Positions 1-12,642 of a stretch of 64,000 nucleotides of DNA are shown piece by piece; position 1 is the first letter of the stretch, and every line of letters begins with the position of its first letter. Below the pieces are notes generated by a model, which was not told where the DNA came from, made no database searches, and saw only the letters and a program-made list of their open reading frames with translations. Source of the stretch: Hyaloraphidium curvatum (lineage: Eukaryota > Monoblepharomycota > Hyaloraphidiomycetes > Hyaloraphidiales > Hyaloraphidiaceae). A program made the translations under genes and the position numbers. The stretch spans positions 434,001-498,000 of the forward strand of contig JAIVFI010000036.1 in the NCBI GenBank assembly GCA_025558095.1, written 5' to 3'.

Positions 1-40
1 TTGCTCGTCTCACCATAGGCTGCCCCGTTTCCCCCTATAG

Positions 41-3000
41 AGCTCCTTCGACGGAGCGCGGAGGACACACTGGTCCTGCTCATCCGCTCGCTCGCCGACC
101 GCCTCCCCTCCGCCCTCGACGAAGCCGAATCCCCTTCCTCCTCCACCCCCACCGCCTTCCGCCCCTTCTCCCTCCCCTCGATCCTCGAATCCCTCCGCGT
201 GCTCGTCTCCATCATCGACCCCCGGAACCGGCACACGCACACCGACTCTGTGCACCGCGTCGTCGCCCTGGGCCTCCTCTGTACGTTCGTGGAGAACGCG
301 GGCGGAAGCGTGGGGCGGTGGGTGAGAATCGGGAGGGGGGTGCTGGAGAAGGGGAGGGAGAGGGAGAGGATCAAGAGGATCGAGAAGGCCGCTGGAAAGG
401 GCCCGGTGGTAGAGGCGGCCAAGGAGGAAGGGACGGGAGAGAGCGACGAGGAGCGAGGGAGGACAAGGGAGGTCAAGGAGACGGTGAACACCGATCCGGC
501 GGCCGTGGACGGGGCCCCGGAAGGCGCCCCGGCCGAGTCGGCAGGGGAAGCTGCTGAGGACGGTACGGCGCCCGCCGCGGACGCGGACAAGGAAAAGTCG
601 AAGGATTCGGCGCCGCTCGAGATCCATCTGGATACGGGACCGGCGCCGGACGCGGAGCCTTCCCCCGAGCTCGGGGAAGAGCTGCAGCCTTCGGCCGAAA
701 TGCCGCCTCCTTACGAAGGCGACGACGCGGTGCACGCTCCGGCGGCGCAGCTCCTCTCGGACGACATGCCCCGCTTCCTTTTCTATCTCCTGCGGACGGA
801 TCACCTGACTTTTGCCAGCCCGCCGACGCCGGTGCACCTCACCGTGCTCCAGCTCACGCTGCGCTGCCTCGCCGGGCTGTTTGCCACCGCGCGCGGGGAG
901 CTCAAGGGGCAGTACGGCTGGCTCGTGACCAGCGTCATCAGCCGCGGAGACCAGGGGGTGGTGGCATGGGACGTGGAGGGCGGCACGGGTTCGAGCGAGC
1001 CCGAGGAGGCCAAGGCCTCCGGGTCTGGACCGGTTCCCATCCGGGCCAGCCACACCGTGTTCCCCGTCACGGGGGAGGTGCGCGAGCTGCTGCTGGAAAC
1101 GCTGCTGCAATTTGCGCGCGTGCCGAGCTTCGCCGCGGAGCTGTGGGTCAACTTTGACGGGGACCCGTCGTCGCCGGGGCACCTCTTCGAAGATGCATTC
1201 AAGTTCCTCAGCCGGCACGGGTTCCCGGACGTGACCCCCGGCGGTCCCGTGACGACGCCGATCCACCAGAGCCTGTGCCTCGACAGCCTGCTCCTCTTCC
1301 TGAAGCACATGGTGGAGCGGCGCGGCGACGCGTCGGCGACCGCGACCGACGGTTCGGCGCTCCCCACGCCCGATCAGCTCCGCGAGAACAAGCTCAGGAA
1401 GAAGCAGCTCGCCGAGGGCGCCGAAAAGTTCAACGTGGACCCCAAGGAGGGCATCGCGCACCTGCAAGTCCACGGCTTCGTCCCCACCCCACCGACCCCG
1501 GAATCCATCGCCGCGTTCCTCCTCACCACCCCGGGCGTGAGCAAAAAACTGATCGGCGACTACATCTCCAAGCCGTCCAACGTGGACGTGCTCAAAGCCT
1601 TCATCGGGCAGTACGACTTTTCGGGCCGGAGGATCGACGAGGCGCTGCGGCTGATGCTGGAGGGGTTCAGGCTCCCCGGCGAGGCGCAGCAGATCGAGAG
1701 AATCATGGAGAACTTCGCCGAAAGGTACTTTTCCTCGCTGGAGAACGCCGAAGGGAAGGAGATCGAGACGCAGGACGCGACGTTCGTGCTCGCTTATTCG
1801 GTTATTATGCTCAACACGGACCAGCACAACCCGCAAGTCAGGGTGAGTGATCCGTACCCGCCGTGATCGACTCTTTCGAGCTGAGTTTCTTGGCAGCGCC
1901 GGATGACGCTCGAGGACTTCCAGCGCAACACCCGCGGCGTCAACAACGGCAAGAACTTCTCCCCCGACTACCTCTCGCAGATCTACGACGCCATCCGCGA
2001 GCGGGCGATCGTGATGCCGGAGGAGCACGACGGCGAGCTCGGCCTCAACTACGCCTGGAAGGAGCTGCTCAAGCGCGCGGCCGCGCACGGCAACTCGATG
2101 CTGATACCCAGCGTGGCGACGAACGCGTACGACAAGGACATGGTGGAGGCGGTGTGGCCGCCGACGGTCGCGGCCATTTCCTATGGTGAGCATGTCTTGA
2201 ATGGTTCCGCTTGAACTCGTCTTGATGGGATCTGCTCAGCGTTTGACAACGCGGAAGACGACACCAATCTCCAAAAGGCCGTGTACGGCTTCTACTGCCT
2301 CGCGGTGCTTGCCGCCCACTACGGCCTCACGGACCTGTTTGACAACGTGGTGGTCTCCTTGGCACGCAGCACAGGCCTACTGCGAGGCACGGCCGAGCTT
2401 TCTCTTTTCGGCAACGCCTCGCCGTCCACGGCATCCGTGCCGGGCGAAGCGCGCCGCGAAGGCACGGACCGCTGGATTGTCGACTTTGGCCGGAACCACA
2501 AGGGCCAGGTCGCGGCCGTGCTCCTGTTTGGCATCGCGTCGGAGCATGGCAACTCGATCCGCGGGGGATGGAAGCATCTCTTGGACTGCGTCGGCAACCT
2601 CTTCCTCCACCAGCTCCTTTCGCCCGCCCTGACCACGGCCGAGGACTTTGTGAAAGGCTCTGTGCCGGTGCCGACGACTCCGTTGCCGGGACAGCAGTTT
2701 TCGCGGAAGCAGGAAGCCCGGAGCGATCGCGGCGGCCTGTTTTCGGCGCTGGGGCAGATTCTTGCCCTGCGGAGCTCGCAGGACGACGACCGGTTGGACG
2801 AGCCCACGGACGAGGAGGTCAGGATGGACAGGGTCATGCAGGAGGTTGTGAACAGCTGCAGGATCGAGGACATTTTCGCCGAGAGCAGGTTCCTCGAGGA
2901 GGGCTCCCTCAAGTCCCTCATCCAGCAGGCGGTCCAGGCCTCGATCGCCGATCCCAACGCCGCCATCCTCCCGCAAGTTGCCATGCTTCGCGCCGAATAC

Positions 3001-4819
3001 GCCGGATCCCGACCCATCAGCCGGTCGCCGGCGCCCAACAACCGCGCCGAGAAACCGTCCCCCAGCAAGACCGTGACGCCGCCGATGCCGTTGCCGGAAT
3101 CCAACACTGCGTCTCCCTCGGTCAAGTATAACGCCGCCGCGGCCTTCTTCCTGGACATCATGGTCAACGTCGTCATCCAGAACCGCGATCGCGTCAAGAC
3201 CCTCTGGTGGGCTCCGAACTGGATTTTCTGTTGGCACTTGCTCACAATGGCTTTAACAGGCCGATCGTTTTTGACCACATCAACACCATCCTTACCAACT
3301 CGGCCGCATACCCTCCTCTCCTCGTCGAGCGCGCCGTCGTTTCCCTCCTCCGCCTGTCGATCCGCGTTGCTCACAAGGAAGAGATGGTCGAGGACGTCTG
3401 CCGGGCGCTCGAGCTCCTCCGATCGCTTCCCCAGGATGTCATGAACTCGGTCGCGGAGCAGATGATGGCCGGCATCCTCGTGCTCATCAAGTCGTCGGAG
3501 AGCACCGTGACGGTGAACCCCGCCTTTACGGAGCCTATCCTGTCCCTCCTTTCGGTGGCGACTTTGCACCCGGATGCGGCCAAGTATGCTTTCGATGCCG
3601 TCACAATCCTTCTGTCGGATAGCACAGCAACCACCAACGGCGCCGTTCCTTCCGGAGTCGGCGTGAATCCCGACAACTTTGGCGAGTTTGTCGACGTCCT
3701 GATCAACTTCTCGGCCGCTGCGGGCATCGTCTTTGCTCAAGCAAGCGCGGTGGAGGAGGCTCCTGCTTCGCAGAACTGGAACGGACGTGCTAGCCCGCGG
3801 TCGAAACAGCCCCCGAACCCGATGAAGAGGTGGGTGCCTGCGGGTGGGATTCGCCGACGATTGACAACGCCTTCGCAGTCCCATCGTTCAGGGTGCCATT
3901 GAGCGGGCCGTCAAGGCGTGCGATCGCCTTTACAAGCTCCATGGACGGATACCCAAGCTGATGGAGCAGAAGGGCATCCGCGCAGAGAGGGCGTGGTTCG
4001 AGTTCTGGCTGCCTATCCTCTCGGGCCTCGGACAGCAGTGCTACCATCCATGCCGCGACGTGCGCCAGTCGGCGCTCACGTACCTCCAGCGCGCGCTTCT
4101 GTCCCCGGAGCTGGAGCAGGCGAGCGGGGACAAGCTCGACTGTTGGGTGGACTCGTTCGAGAACGTCCTCTTCCCGCTCTTGGACGAGCTTCTGAAGCCC
4201 GAGGTCTTCCGCCTCGATGCCGCGGGCATGGACGAAACGCGGATGCGGGCGGCTGGGCTGCTCAGCAAGATCTTCCTGCAGTACCTGAACCGGCTGTCGC
4301 GGTGGATGGAGCTTCCTCACCTCTGGGAGAGGATCCTGCAGTACATGGTCAAGTACATGCAGAGCGGAACCGGAGAGTACCTGGTATGTTGCTGCACGGT
4401 TTCCGGGGATGCCTTATCTGACTCGTTCGTGGTAGCACGAGGCCGTCGTCGAATCCCTGAAAAACATGCTTCTCGTGATGTCTACGCAGGGCATGTTCCA
4501 ACCACGCTCGGAAAACGTGGACAACGATCCTGCCGGCAACCTATGGGACGTGACCTGGACATTCCTTTCGCCTTTCCTGCCGAACCTGAAAGATGAACTG
4601 TTTCCGCCGGGCCCGCCCGAAGACACGGAGAGGCCGGGGCCGGAAGCGGGATCCGTCAAGGATGCCGGCGAGGCCGCGCACGGGAGCCCCCCGCTAGCCA
4701 ACGCTGCGGACGAAGCGCCGGAGGGCGCACACGTGAACGGAGTCGCAGAGTCGCCCGTTGCCGAGGCGGCGCACGAATCGGCGACCGACGGCGTACAAAC
4801 GGCAGAGGTCGGGGCATGA
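41..4819 (+). CDS. ARF guanine-nucleotide exchange factor, GBF1/Gea/GNOM type (5' truncated)
   Basis: Large Sec7-domain exchange factor that would activate ARF GTPases at the Golgi/ER interface; the 5' end lies left of the window and bases 1-40 are intron ending in ..ctatag. Six exons fit the family: 41-1842, 1897-2185, 2240-3206, 3260-3829, 3879-4383, 4436-4819; the five introns are 49-54 nt. Exon 1 opens with LLRRSAEDTL, matching the conserved DCB/HUS region of GBF1, followed by an acidic low-complexity insert. The Sec7 domain spans about nt 1390-2090, with FRLPGEA (catalytic Glu codon 1681-1683) and MLNTDQHNPQVR, split by the first intron. HDS-type sequence follows (NRDRV..LW, VERAVVSLLRLSIR, LTYLQRALLSPEL, ESLKNMLLVM). 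The large antisense ORF over exon 1 is a shadow. Family assignment is firm; exon joins are inferred from frame and conservation. Confidence 0.93.
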
Positions 4820-5186
4820 TCCTCGGGAACTGGAATTGCGCTAGATGTACATACGTGATACGAAACTCAATCGGATCGATCAGGCGGTCCTTTGTCAAAC
4901 GTGCCGTCCGAGCGTGCTTTCCAGCGCGAGCGGCGTGATCGCGAGCGGAACAATACAACACGTCCGGAGAGCAGTGTCTTAGCCAGACATCCAGCGAATC
5001 TAGCAAGCGATCGTTAGGTGCACCTGCTGCCGAGGGCTGGTCAGACCTGGGCTGACGCCGACCCGCCGCGCCCAAAGCATCAGCCGCCCACGGCCTTTGC
5101 GCCAAGAGCGGCCCAGGTCCCGCCGCATTGCCCTGCGGCGCGCTGGCGGGCCTCGACAGCGTTCCCCGATATAGCTTTCAAGAACT
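4820..5186. other. Intergenic region
   Basis: About 370 bases between the ARF-GEF stop and the P-domain gene. It must hold the terminator of one and the promoter of the other. I see no ORF worth calling, no RNA gene and no clear motif. Confidence 0.5.
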
Positions 5187-8100
5187 ATGTCGGCTGCCGG
5201 GCCGCGGCAGCGCTCATGGGACGCGATGCGCCGGTCGGCGCGCCGAGGTTCCGCCGCCCTGGTTGTTCTCCTCGTCCTGGCGATGGCCGCGGCGGAGCTC
5301 TCTTCCTCTGGAGATTTGCTCGGGGACCAGCCCACAAGCCCCCGGCGGCCAACCATCGGGGCGGCCGCGGCGCTCATCCCGCGGGAACCTGCTGACGCTG
5401 GGGAGCTGACGGACTCGGGACGCTGGACGGTCTTCGATGGCGCCCCGGACGGACGTGAACTGGAAGATGCACCCGATCTGGATCGTCGCCAAGTCAAGAA
5501 GAAGGTCAGCCTTCGCTGCGATTGACAATTGGCCTGTCAAGGACCCTGAGCCCGCCCTCTCTGCCCCCGCAGACCACGAGCCGCCGAAAGAAGACGACGA
5601 CCAGGAAAAAGGTCGCAACTACCAAGAAGCGGCTGAAAACGACGACCAAGAAGGGCGCGGCCAAGGTCACGACGAAGAAAGGGGCCGTCGTGAGGACCAC
5701 CACCAGGGGCAACGTGGGGACCAGGAGAATGTCCTTGCCTCGCTCTCGTTGACCAAGGCTTCTTACAGGCACTCACGACACCACGGCAAACAACACCGAG
5801 GGTGCTCGTGGTGAGCTTCATTGCTTCATTCTGGATTGGGTGGAGTACAGAGCGGTAACTCGATCCTTGGATCACCAGATCACTACTTCCCCGCCTTCCC
5901 CCCCGCCTCCTCCTCCTCCTCCTCCTCCTCCTCCTCCTCCTCCTCCTCCTCCGCCTCCTCCGCCTCCGCCTCCTCCGCCTCCTCCGCCTCCTCCAACAAC
6001 GGTTCGTGCCACCAAGTGTCTTCTTGCGGTTTATCTGACTTCCACAACCGGCCGCAGACAACTACAAGCCAAACGCAGACGCTCACGGCGACGAGCTCTA
6101 CCACGTCGCAGACGACCTCGACAACCAGCTTCACGCGAACGACATCATCAGTGGGCTCCATGTGCTCATCATTCCAGTCGCGGCGGCTTGACCGAGTTGC
6201 GTGACAGTTAACCACTAGCACGAGCACTCAGTTCCTTTTCGACTTCTCGAATTCGACCGACTATGCGATCAGGAACAGCTGGGGAGCAACGAGCAGCGTG
6301 TTTGTGAACGAGACGGGCATCATAGCCTCGATCGAGGTTGACGTGGACTTTGTGCATTCGCGCCTCCCCAACATCGAAATTCAGCTGCAAAGGGACACGG
6401 ATGTGGTGACGCTGTACTACGCACCCAGCGGCGGATGCGCGGGCCTGGCGCGCTCGAGATTGAACGTGACGTTCAGTGACTTGGGCACCGCCCAGCTGGG
6501 GCCCCTGCCAGGCCAGTCATGTAGTGGATCGGTCTTCAAACCCGCATTTCCTTTGGATCGCTTCGTCGGTACATCGAGTGCGGGAGAATGGGTGCTGCAG
6601 TTCATCGACTACAACGGCAACGGGAAAGAGGGTACGCTTTATGGATGGAATCTTCGAATAAGGCGAATGTACGGCACCACGACCTCATCGCAAACCCTCA
6701 CGACGTCGACCATAACTACGCAACGCACTGTAGGATCGTGGCTCCGGCGCTGATCGTCGGCTCCATCATTGATTCGCGCCCTTTGCAGATGACGCGAACT
6801 TCGAGTACGCTCGCTCCCGGCGAGGTTTATCTGTGCAACTCCACCGAATTCGCCGTGTATGGCAAATTCGACTTTTCAGACGCCTACGGATACGATCAGG
6901 ACTACTATGCGGCGAACGCTACCATTTTCAACCCTGGTGGCGGCTCAATCGTGGATGTCGACGTTGCCATGGAGTTTACGGTCACGGCAGCGTCTAGGCT
7001 TGATTGGTAGGCTGAGAAGAGTCGCTGGCCGATGCGCTTGCTCTGATATCTCAATTCCGCAGGCGCGTTTCGCTCGTCCGGGTTTCGGACAACACCACCG
7101 TGACTCTGTTTGATCACGGTGGCTGCGGCGCCGACTACCTAAACTACTTCAGTGACGACAGGCGAAGCATCGTCTACGACGACGCTGCGCCCAACTTCTA
7201 CGGGGACAGCTTCTTTGACAGCGAGCCGAACCGATCGTGTAACGGCACGTTCTTCAAGCCCAAGCGACCGCTGTCCGCCTTCACCGGAGGTCCCGCAAGC
7301 GGCCCGTGGATGCTGTCGATCGACAACAGCGACGGCTACGACACGAACGTGGTCCATTCGGTGTGCCTCAAGATAAAGACGGAGCAAAGGACCCACACGA
7401 CGCGCAGGACGAGCACAAGCGTGAGTGGATCGCTTGAATTCCACACGCAGTGGATGGCTCACAAGGTCTGTGAACGACAGAGAACGAGAACCACGGCAAC
7501 TCCCATCAACGGACTCCAAGAGTTCTGCAGCGAAGCTCCGGCCGAGATCACGTACGGAAAGAACATCTTCCCGGTCAGAGCCTACAACACGGGGCCCATC
7601 ATCGCGATGGAGGTTCTTGTCGACATTGCGTTCTGGCGGTTCGACGACATCTCCATATGGCTCAAGCGCGTGTCCGACGGCAAGGAGATCCCAATCTATG
7701 GGAGATCAGACTGCAAGGACGCACTTGGATACAATCGGACCGCGTTCACCTTCAGGGATGATCCCACTCTGCCCGTCATCGGCGAGGATCCTAACCTCGG
7801 CACATGCAAGCCCGGCACGCTCTTTGCCCCGCTCCGGCCCTTTGAAGGCAACTTCTACTACGACAATGCAAACGGGGTGTGGGAACTCAGTGTGTTTACA
7901 TTCGGAGGCAATGGCACCCTCTTCAACTGGTGCTTGAGGACCAATTCGTCGCTCGCATCCACGACTACGACCCGCACCGACGTGACGACTCGTACGCGGA
8001 CAACCACCACGTCGCGTACTAGAACATCAGTGAGCCCACGTTGCATGAATGTAGAGGGCTTCGGCGCTGACAGCTCCATCGTACCTGTAGACTCAGACAG

Positions 8101-8552
8101 CCACCAGACCTGGGTACCAACGGTTCTGCAGCTCCAACGTGCCGGCTACGATCGGAGACCTCTCGACCACGGTCAATTCCATCGTTGTTCCCATCTCCGG
8201 CACGGTGTCTGGGCTTGCTGTCGACTTGTCGATCACTCACGACTTTATCGAAGACCTGAAGGTCGTCCTGAGCCGACCGGATGGCAGGAATGTGACACTT
8301 TTTGCGGATGTCGAGTGCGGCTTCCGTTTGGGCCCGACCATGATGACTTTCGAAGACTCTGCGAGCAAAATCTTCGGCCGCGACATGGGCAACGACACGG
8401 TCACGTGTTTTGGCACTCTCTACCGTCCTGAGCAGCCTCTGTCGGTCTTTAGCGGGCAATCTCCGAACGGCGCGTGGAGTCTCTCTATCACCGATCAGTC
8501 GGAAGGGGTCTCGGGGACGATGCAGTCGTGGTGCTTGCACATCAAGGCTTGA
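5187..8552 (+). CDS. Secreted protein with four tandem P/Homo B domains, no protease domain
   Basis: Ten exons fit: 5187-5504, 5573-5713, 5769-5810, 5879-6001, 6058-6150, 6208-6729, 6789-7006, 7063-7420, 7481-8029, 8091-8552. Start at 5187 or, giving a better signal peptide, at the Met at 5226 (MRRSARRGSAALVVLLVLA). Then come a Lys/Thr-rich stretch (TTSRRKKTTTRKK), a polyproline run coded by a (TCC)n microsatellite, and four P-like domains at nt 6208-6690, 6790-7390, 7490-7950 and 8090-8550. Each ends in the typical pattern F.P..PL..F.G....G.W.L....... The domains are joined by Thr/Arg/Ser linkers. P domains normally sit behind a subtilisin-like protease domain; none is present, so a matrix, adhesion or wall role is inferred. 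Exons 3-5 (low complexity) are the least certain. Confidence 0.8.
5906..5994 (+). repeat. (TCC)n / (CCG-CCT) microsatellite inside an exon
   Basis: Nearly pure TCC/CCT triplets with some CCG interruptions. In the frame that joins its neighbours it codes for about 30 prolines; the +1 frame would give polyserine. Such runs are unstable and the length probably varies between strains. Confidence 0.9.
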
Positions 8553-8750
8553 TTTGAGATCTTTAGCTGCTCCACCGCTTGTATCTTGGCGCATGCATGA
8601 GCCGTTTGGCAGGAGATCGAGATGCCGGATCGGCCAATCTCACATGGCTGCACAGCCAGGCCGCAGCTCCATCTCGTATTCTCGCCGGCCCAAACACGCC
8701 TCTTTTTGTCCTCGCTCCGCAAGGCTAACTGCGCGAGTCCATTGGTCGCC

Positions 8751-10461
8751 ATGGGCACTCTACAAGGTGCGGGCGTCGATGGTGCCGCGAGGGCCACTCA
8801 GGTCGCTGAGGCCCGGCCAGCCGTGGGGGGCATCGCGGAGTCTGTCGCCGACCTCATCTGGCTTGTACCGCCTTCGGAGCTCCGCAACCTCGTCCTGCGC
8901 GCCGTCAACGGCGAAGCAATCACCGTCGCGGACGTCCGCGCGGCAGGGCTCCGGCGGGGAGCTCGTCTTCCCTCGCCCATGACCACTGCCGGCCACGAGA
9001 CTCTGGAACCTTTCAAGGAGCTGCCAAACGAAATCAAGATCCTCATATTCCTTTTCTTGCTGTTTCGTGAGCGCCTGCGCGCTGCTGCGCGCGTGTGCCG
9101 TGCCTGGCGAGAGCTTCTCAAGGTTCCCGCGCTCTGGGAAAGCTGCGACTTCTCGTCCTCGAAGCTCTCGTCGCGAACTGTTACCAACGCGGACATTGGG
9201 AAGCTTTTCGGACTTCAGGGTGATCGTGAACCCACGATAGACCCGAGCTTCGTGCGGCGATTAAGTTCACCGTCGCCGACGGACTTTCGGGGCCCGAAAT
9301 TGAACAGTGGGTTTGTCCGCGTAATGCCTTGCTCAATTGTCAACCATGGTCTCCTGGACAGGTTGCTCCTCGGGACCCCGAATGTCGTCGGCATTGACCT
9401 ATCGGGCCGGGGCCTTGCAAAGGAGGTCATTCAACGAGCGTCAATGCCTGACGCGCCCCGTGCACACGAGATGTTGACCGTGGAAGACAATGCTATTTAC
9501 GAGACCGCCGTACGCGCGCTGCAGAGCAACCCGAAAATCGAGCACCTCGGCATTTCGACGGCCAAGCTCTCGGAAACAGACCTCGTCCGCATTGCACGTG
9601 CCAGGGCACAATCCAACTCTGACGCGATGCAGGGAGTTTCGAATATCGTGAGCCTCTCCCGTAGGTCCCGTTCTGCTCCCCAGAAGGGTCTCTGCTTACG
9701 CCGACGTCCGTTAGTTAAACCTTCACACCGAGCTATCTTTGACCTTTCCACTGTCGCTAAGCTGGCGCGCTGGCTTCCAAAGCTTGAGCATCTCGATCTT
9801 TCGACTTTGAGGACGCACACGAGCTTTGCGGAAGCTGCTCAACCCGTGGCTGCAATGGCAAATATGCCAAACCTGCGCACCTTCATTGTCGGCCAGGTGG
9901 TCTTAGGCCGGAGCTACTCCCGTGCGGAGGTTAGAACGCCACACACGCAGGAGACCATCGACAAGGTACGGACGTCCTTTCAATACCCGCGTCACCGCAA
10001 CCTCTGACAGATCTTCTCACAAACAGATCCTTCGGGAGCTTGTCTTAGCTCTTCACACATCCTTCGGCAGATCCATCGAGAACTTGTACCTCACATTTGC
10101 GGAGCAACCCAATTTGGGGCCACCACACCCCTGGCCGTCGATTGCAGGTTCCTTCACCGTCGCTCGTGGATGGCCCAAGCTACGAGAGTTCGGACTCTCT
10201 GGGCTCCACACGGCGGCTATCGAAGGGAATCCAACAGCCGAGGAGAGTGCCTTCCTTTCGGACATGAACGCCCCTGAGCTCCGTATGGTCGTGGGAAGCA
10301 AGCAATCAAAACAGAGCCTCGCCCATGCCGTGGATTGGATGGGCCGGGCAAAGGAGCAGCGGTGGAGCAAGGGCGGGGTTGGAGACGTTCCATTGGAGTG
10401 GTCGATTCATCCATACGAGACGAGGTTCTGGTTCCGGGACCTGGAGGTTTGGAGGCGATGA
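8751..10461 (+). CDS. F-box protein with leucine-rich C-terminal half
   Basis: Two exons, 8751-9965 and 10027-10461, joined across a 61-nt intron (gtacgg...acag). The N-terminal part has an F-box-like segment: PFKELPNEIKILIFLF, then CRAWRELLKVPALWESCDF, at about residues 82-135 if Met 8751 is the start. Short leucine-rich stretches follow (IEHLGIST, LPKLEHLDLST, KLREFGLSGL). F-box proteins recruit substrates to SCF ubiquitin ligases through Skp1; the substrate here is unknown. The start is ambiguous: in-frame Met at 8622, 8751 or 8979 (just before the F-box). I chose 8751 because it leaves a normal gap to the upstream gene. Confidence 0.75.
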
Positions 10462-10703
10462 CGTGCGGATTCTACCTTGGCTTTCAACCGTTTCTTCATC
10501 TGTGGTAGTCGTTCTTTGTCCGATTATTGAATGCCATGTTTCCTTGCTTTTGAGCTTGTGCGGGGAGATGCCACTGGCAAGTGTCTGTTCGGGTACCGGC
10601 GCTTCGGAACAGCCGACTTCCCGACGGCGAACACCAGTCTCCTCTGCCTTTTCCGGGTCGCTTCTTCCCTCCTCCCATCCTTGCGCGTCCTTCGAACCCA
10701 ACG

Positions 10704-12480
10704 ATGAAGGCCGTCGTCGTACGCCAGTACGTCAAGGCTTCCAAGGACCTCAAGGTCGAGGATGTGCCGGCGCCAACGTGCCCCGAGGACGGCTTCCTCG
10801 TCGAGGTCCGCGCGTGCGGGCTCAACTTTTTCGACCTGCTGCAGACGCAAGGTGTGTTTTCGGCCTGAACAGGGTTATTGAGCGGGATGGTGGGGTTGGA
10901 GGAGCGTGCGAGGAGGTTGCCGAAGTGGGAACGCGCACTTGGGAAGAGGAGTCGTCGGGGGAGCCATCGCGACATGTGAGGCGGCAAAAGGCCTTACTGC
11001 GCGAAGGATCGATGGGGCGAAAGGAGGATTCCGGGCCCGTTGCTGCGATGGATGGTGGACCGTCTCCTTTGGGCGACACTGACGCCGTTTCGCCTCCGCC
11101 ACAGGCAACTACCAGTACCAGCCTCCTCTTGTCGGTGTTGAGCCTTTACTGTCCTTTCTCTCGTGGCTCTGGGCCTGACGATTCCGCCCAATCGTCCTCC
11201 TCGCCTTACCCGGAACGTCTTCCCCGTCTTGTACTTCCTCGAACGTCCAGCCCTGGTCGCCCGGCTCGGAGTTCGCCGGTGTTATCACCCAGATGGGCCC
11301 CAAGGCCCTCTCGAACCCCAACATCAAGCCGCACCTACCCCTCGGCGTCGGCTCCCGGATCTTTGGCACCGGTGCGATCTCTTTGCCCTGTCCATCCCGA
11401 TCGGTGCCTCACCGCCCCCCCCGCTCAGCCAACCCCGGCTCCCCCATGGGCGGTGCCGCGCAGGAGGTCCTCGCCATCGCCCCCCGCACCCCGCAGGACT
11501 TCTTCAAGGTCCCCGCGACCCTGACGATGAAGGACTGCTGCGCCATCCGGACGACCTACCTGACCGCGTGGCACGGGCTCGTGGACAGGGGGCAGATCAG
11601 GGAGGGAGATTGGGTGCTGGTTAACGCGGCGGCGGGAGGCGTGGGGAGCGCGGCGGTGGGTTCCGCGGGCAGATGCGATCCGGATTGGAGCTGAGGCGCG
11701 GTTCGGCGTCAGGTCCAAATCGCCAAGTACTTCAACTGCACGGTGGTCGCCACCTGCGGCTCGCCCGATAAGGTCAAGGTCTGCAAGGATCTCGGCGCCG
11801 ACTACGTGGGTGCTCTCGTGGACAGTGTCGGAATTTCAACTGATCGCGGTGGCTGTCCTGTTTCACAGGTCGTCGACTACAACGCGGATCCCAACTGGGG
11901 CCAGACGATCAAGGACATCACGATCAAGGCCGGGAAGGAGTGGGCCGGCGTTGACGTCTTCTGTGGGTCCTCTGCGCTCCCTCCAACCCGCCCATTCCAA
12001 CCGACCGCGGTTCCAGACGACGTCGTCGGCCAGCTCGAGGCCGGCCTCAAGTGCTGCGCTCCCCACTGCCGCGTCCTCCTCATCGGCTTCACCGGCCGCA
12101 CCCCCCAGACCCCCGAGCGCGTGCGCACCAACATCCTCCTCGTCAAGCAGATCAACGTGCTCCACGTGACCATGGGCGCCACCATCGGCCAGTTCCCGCA
12201 CCTCACGCCGCCCATGTGGAAGGGCGTGTTCCGGCTCTTCAACTCGGACCGCAAGCCCAAGCCGCTCGTGTACGACGCGCAGAGGTACCTCGGCATCGAC
12301 ACCTTCCCCCAGGTTGGTCGAGGGTGGACTGTCTGTCGTATTGATTGAGGCTGATGGATGTCCGCGCAGGCGCTCGAGGACCTCGGTTCCAGGAAGACGT
12401 GGGGCAAGGTGGTGGTCGAGTTCGGCAAGGGCGACGACGGCAAGCTGGGCTCCAACCCGGACGGGCTGGCCAAGCTCTGA
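10704..12480 (+). CDS. NADPH:quinone oxidoreductase-like zinc-independent MDR enzyme (copy 1)
   Basis: Medium-chain dehydrogenase/reductase of the quinone oxidoreductase branch. Eight exons fit: 10704-10851, 11105-11130, 11251-11371, 11429-11655, 11713-11805, 11869-11962, 12017-12312, 12370-12480. The first two introns are long (253 and 120 nt); the other five are 54-63 nt and all multiples of three. Signatures: start MKAVVVRQYVKASKDLKVED, catalytic-domain CGLNFFDLLQTQG and PGSEFAGVI, nucleotide-binding DWVLVNAAAGGVGSAAV, and late LLIGFTGRTPQ. It would reduce quinones or enoyl/enone substrates with NADPH. A second, less interrupted copy lies at 52.6-53.9 kb. The 26-nt exon 2 is supported by the family pattern YQYQPPL-PWSPGSEFAG. 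Confidence 0.87.
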
Positions 12481-12642
12481 TCGGTGGTCGATGTACGATG
12501 CCATTACGACAATTGGATGGCAGATGACGTTCATGGACCGATCGAATCCGCGATCGCTGTGGCGAGCGCGTGCTCGTACCGTCGTACTCGCACCGTTGGC
12601 GGCGACAAACAGACTCGCTCTTCCTTCCCGTCCGCCAGCGCG

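Noticed and set aside
10-2193. 727-codon open frame antisense to the ARF-GEF exons
   Set aside because: It is the GC-driven complement of conserved Sec7/HUS coding sequence, and its translation is Arg/Val-rich with no domain.
5821-6204. Polyserine reading of the (TCC)n exon
   Set aside because: The frame that connects to the upstream and downstream Thr-rich exons at phase 0 gives polyproline; the polyserine frame has no proper donor and acceptor.
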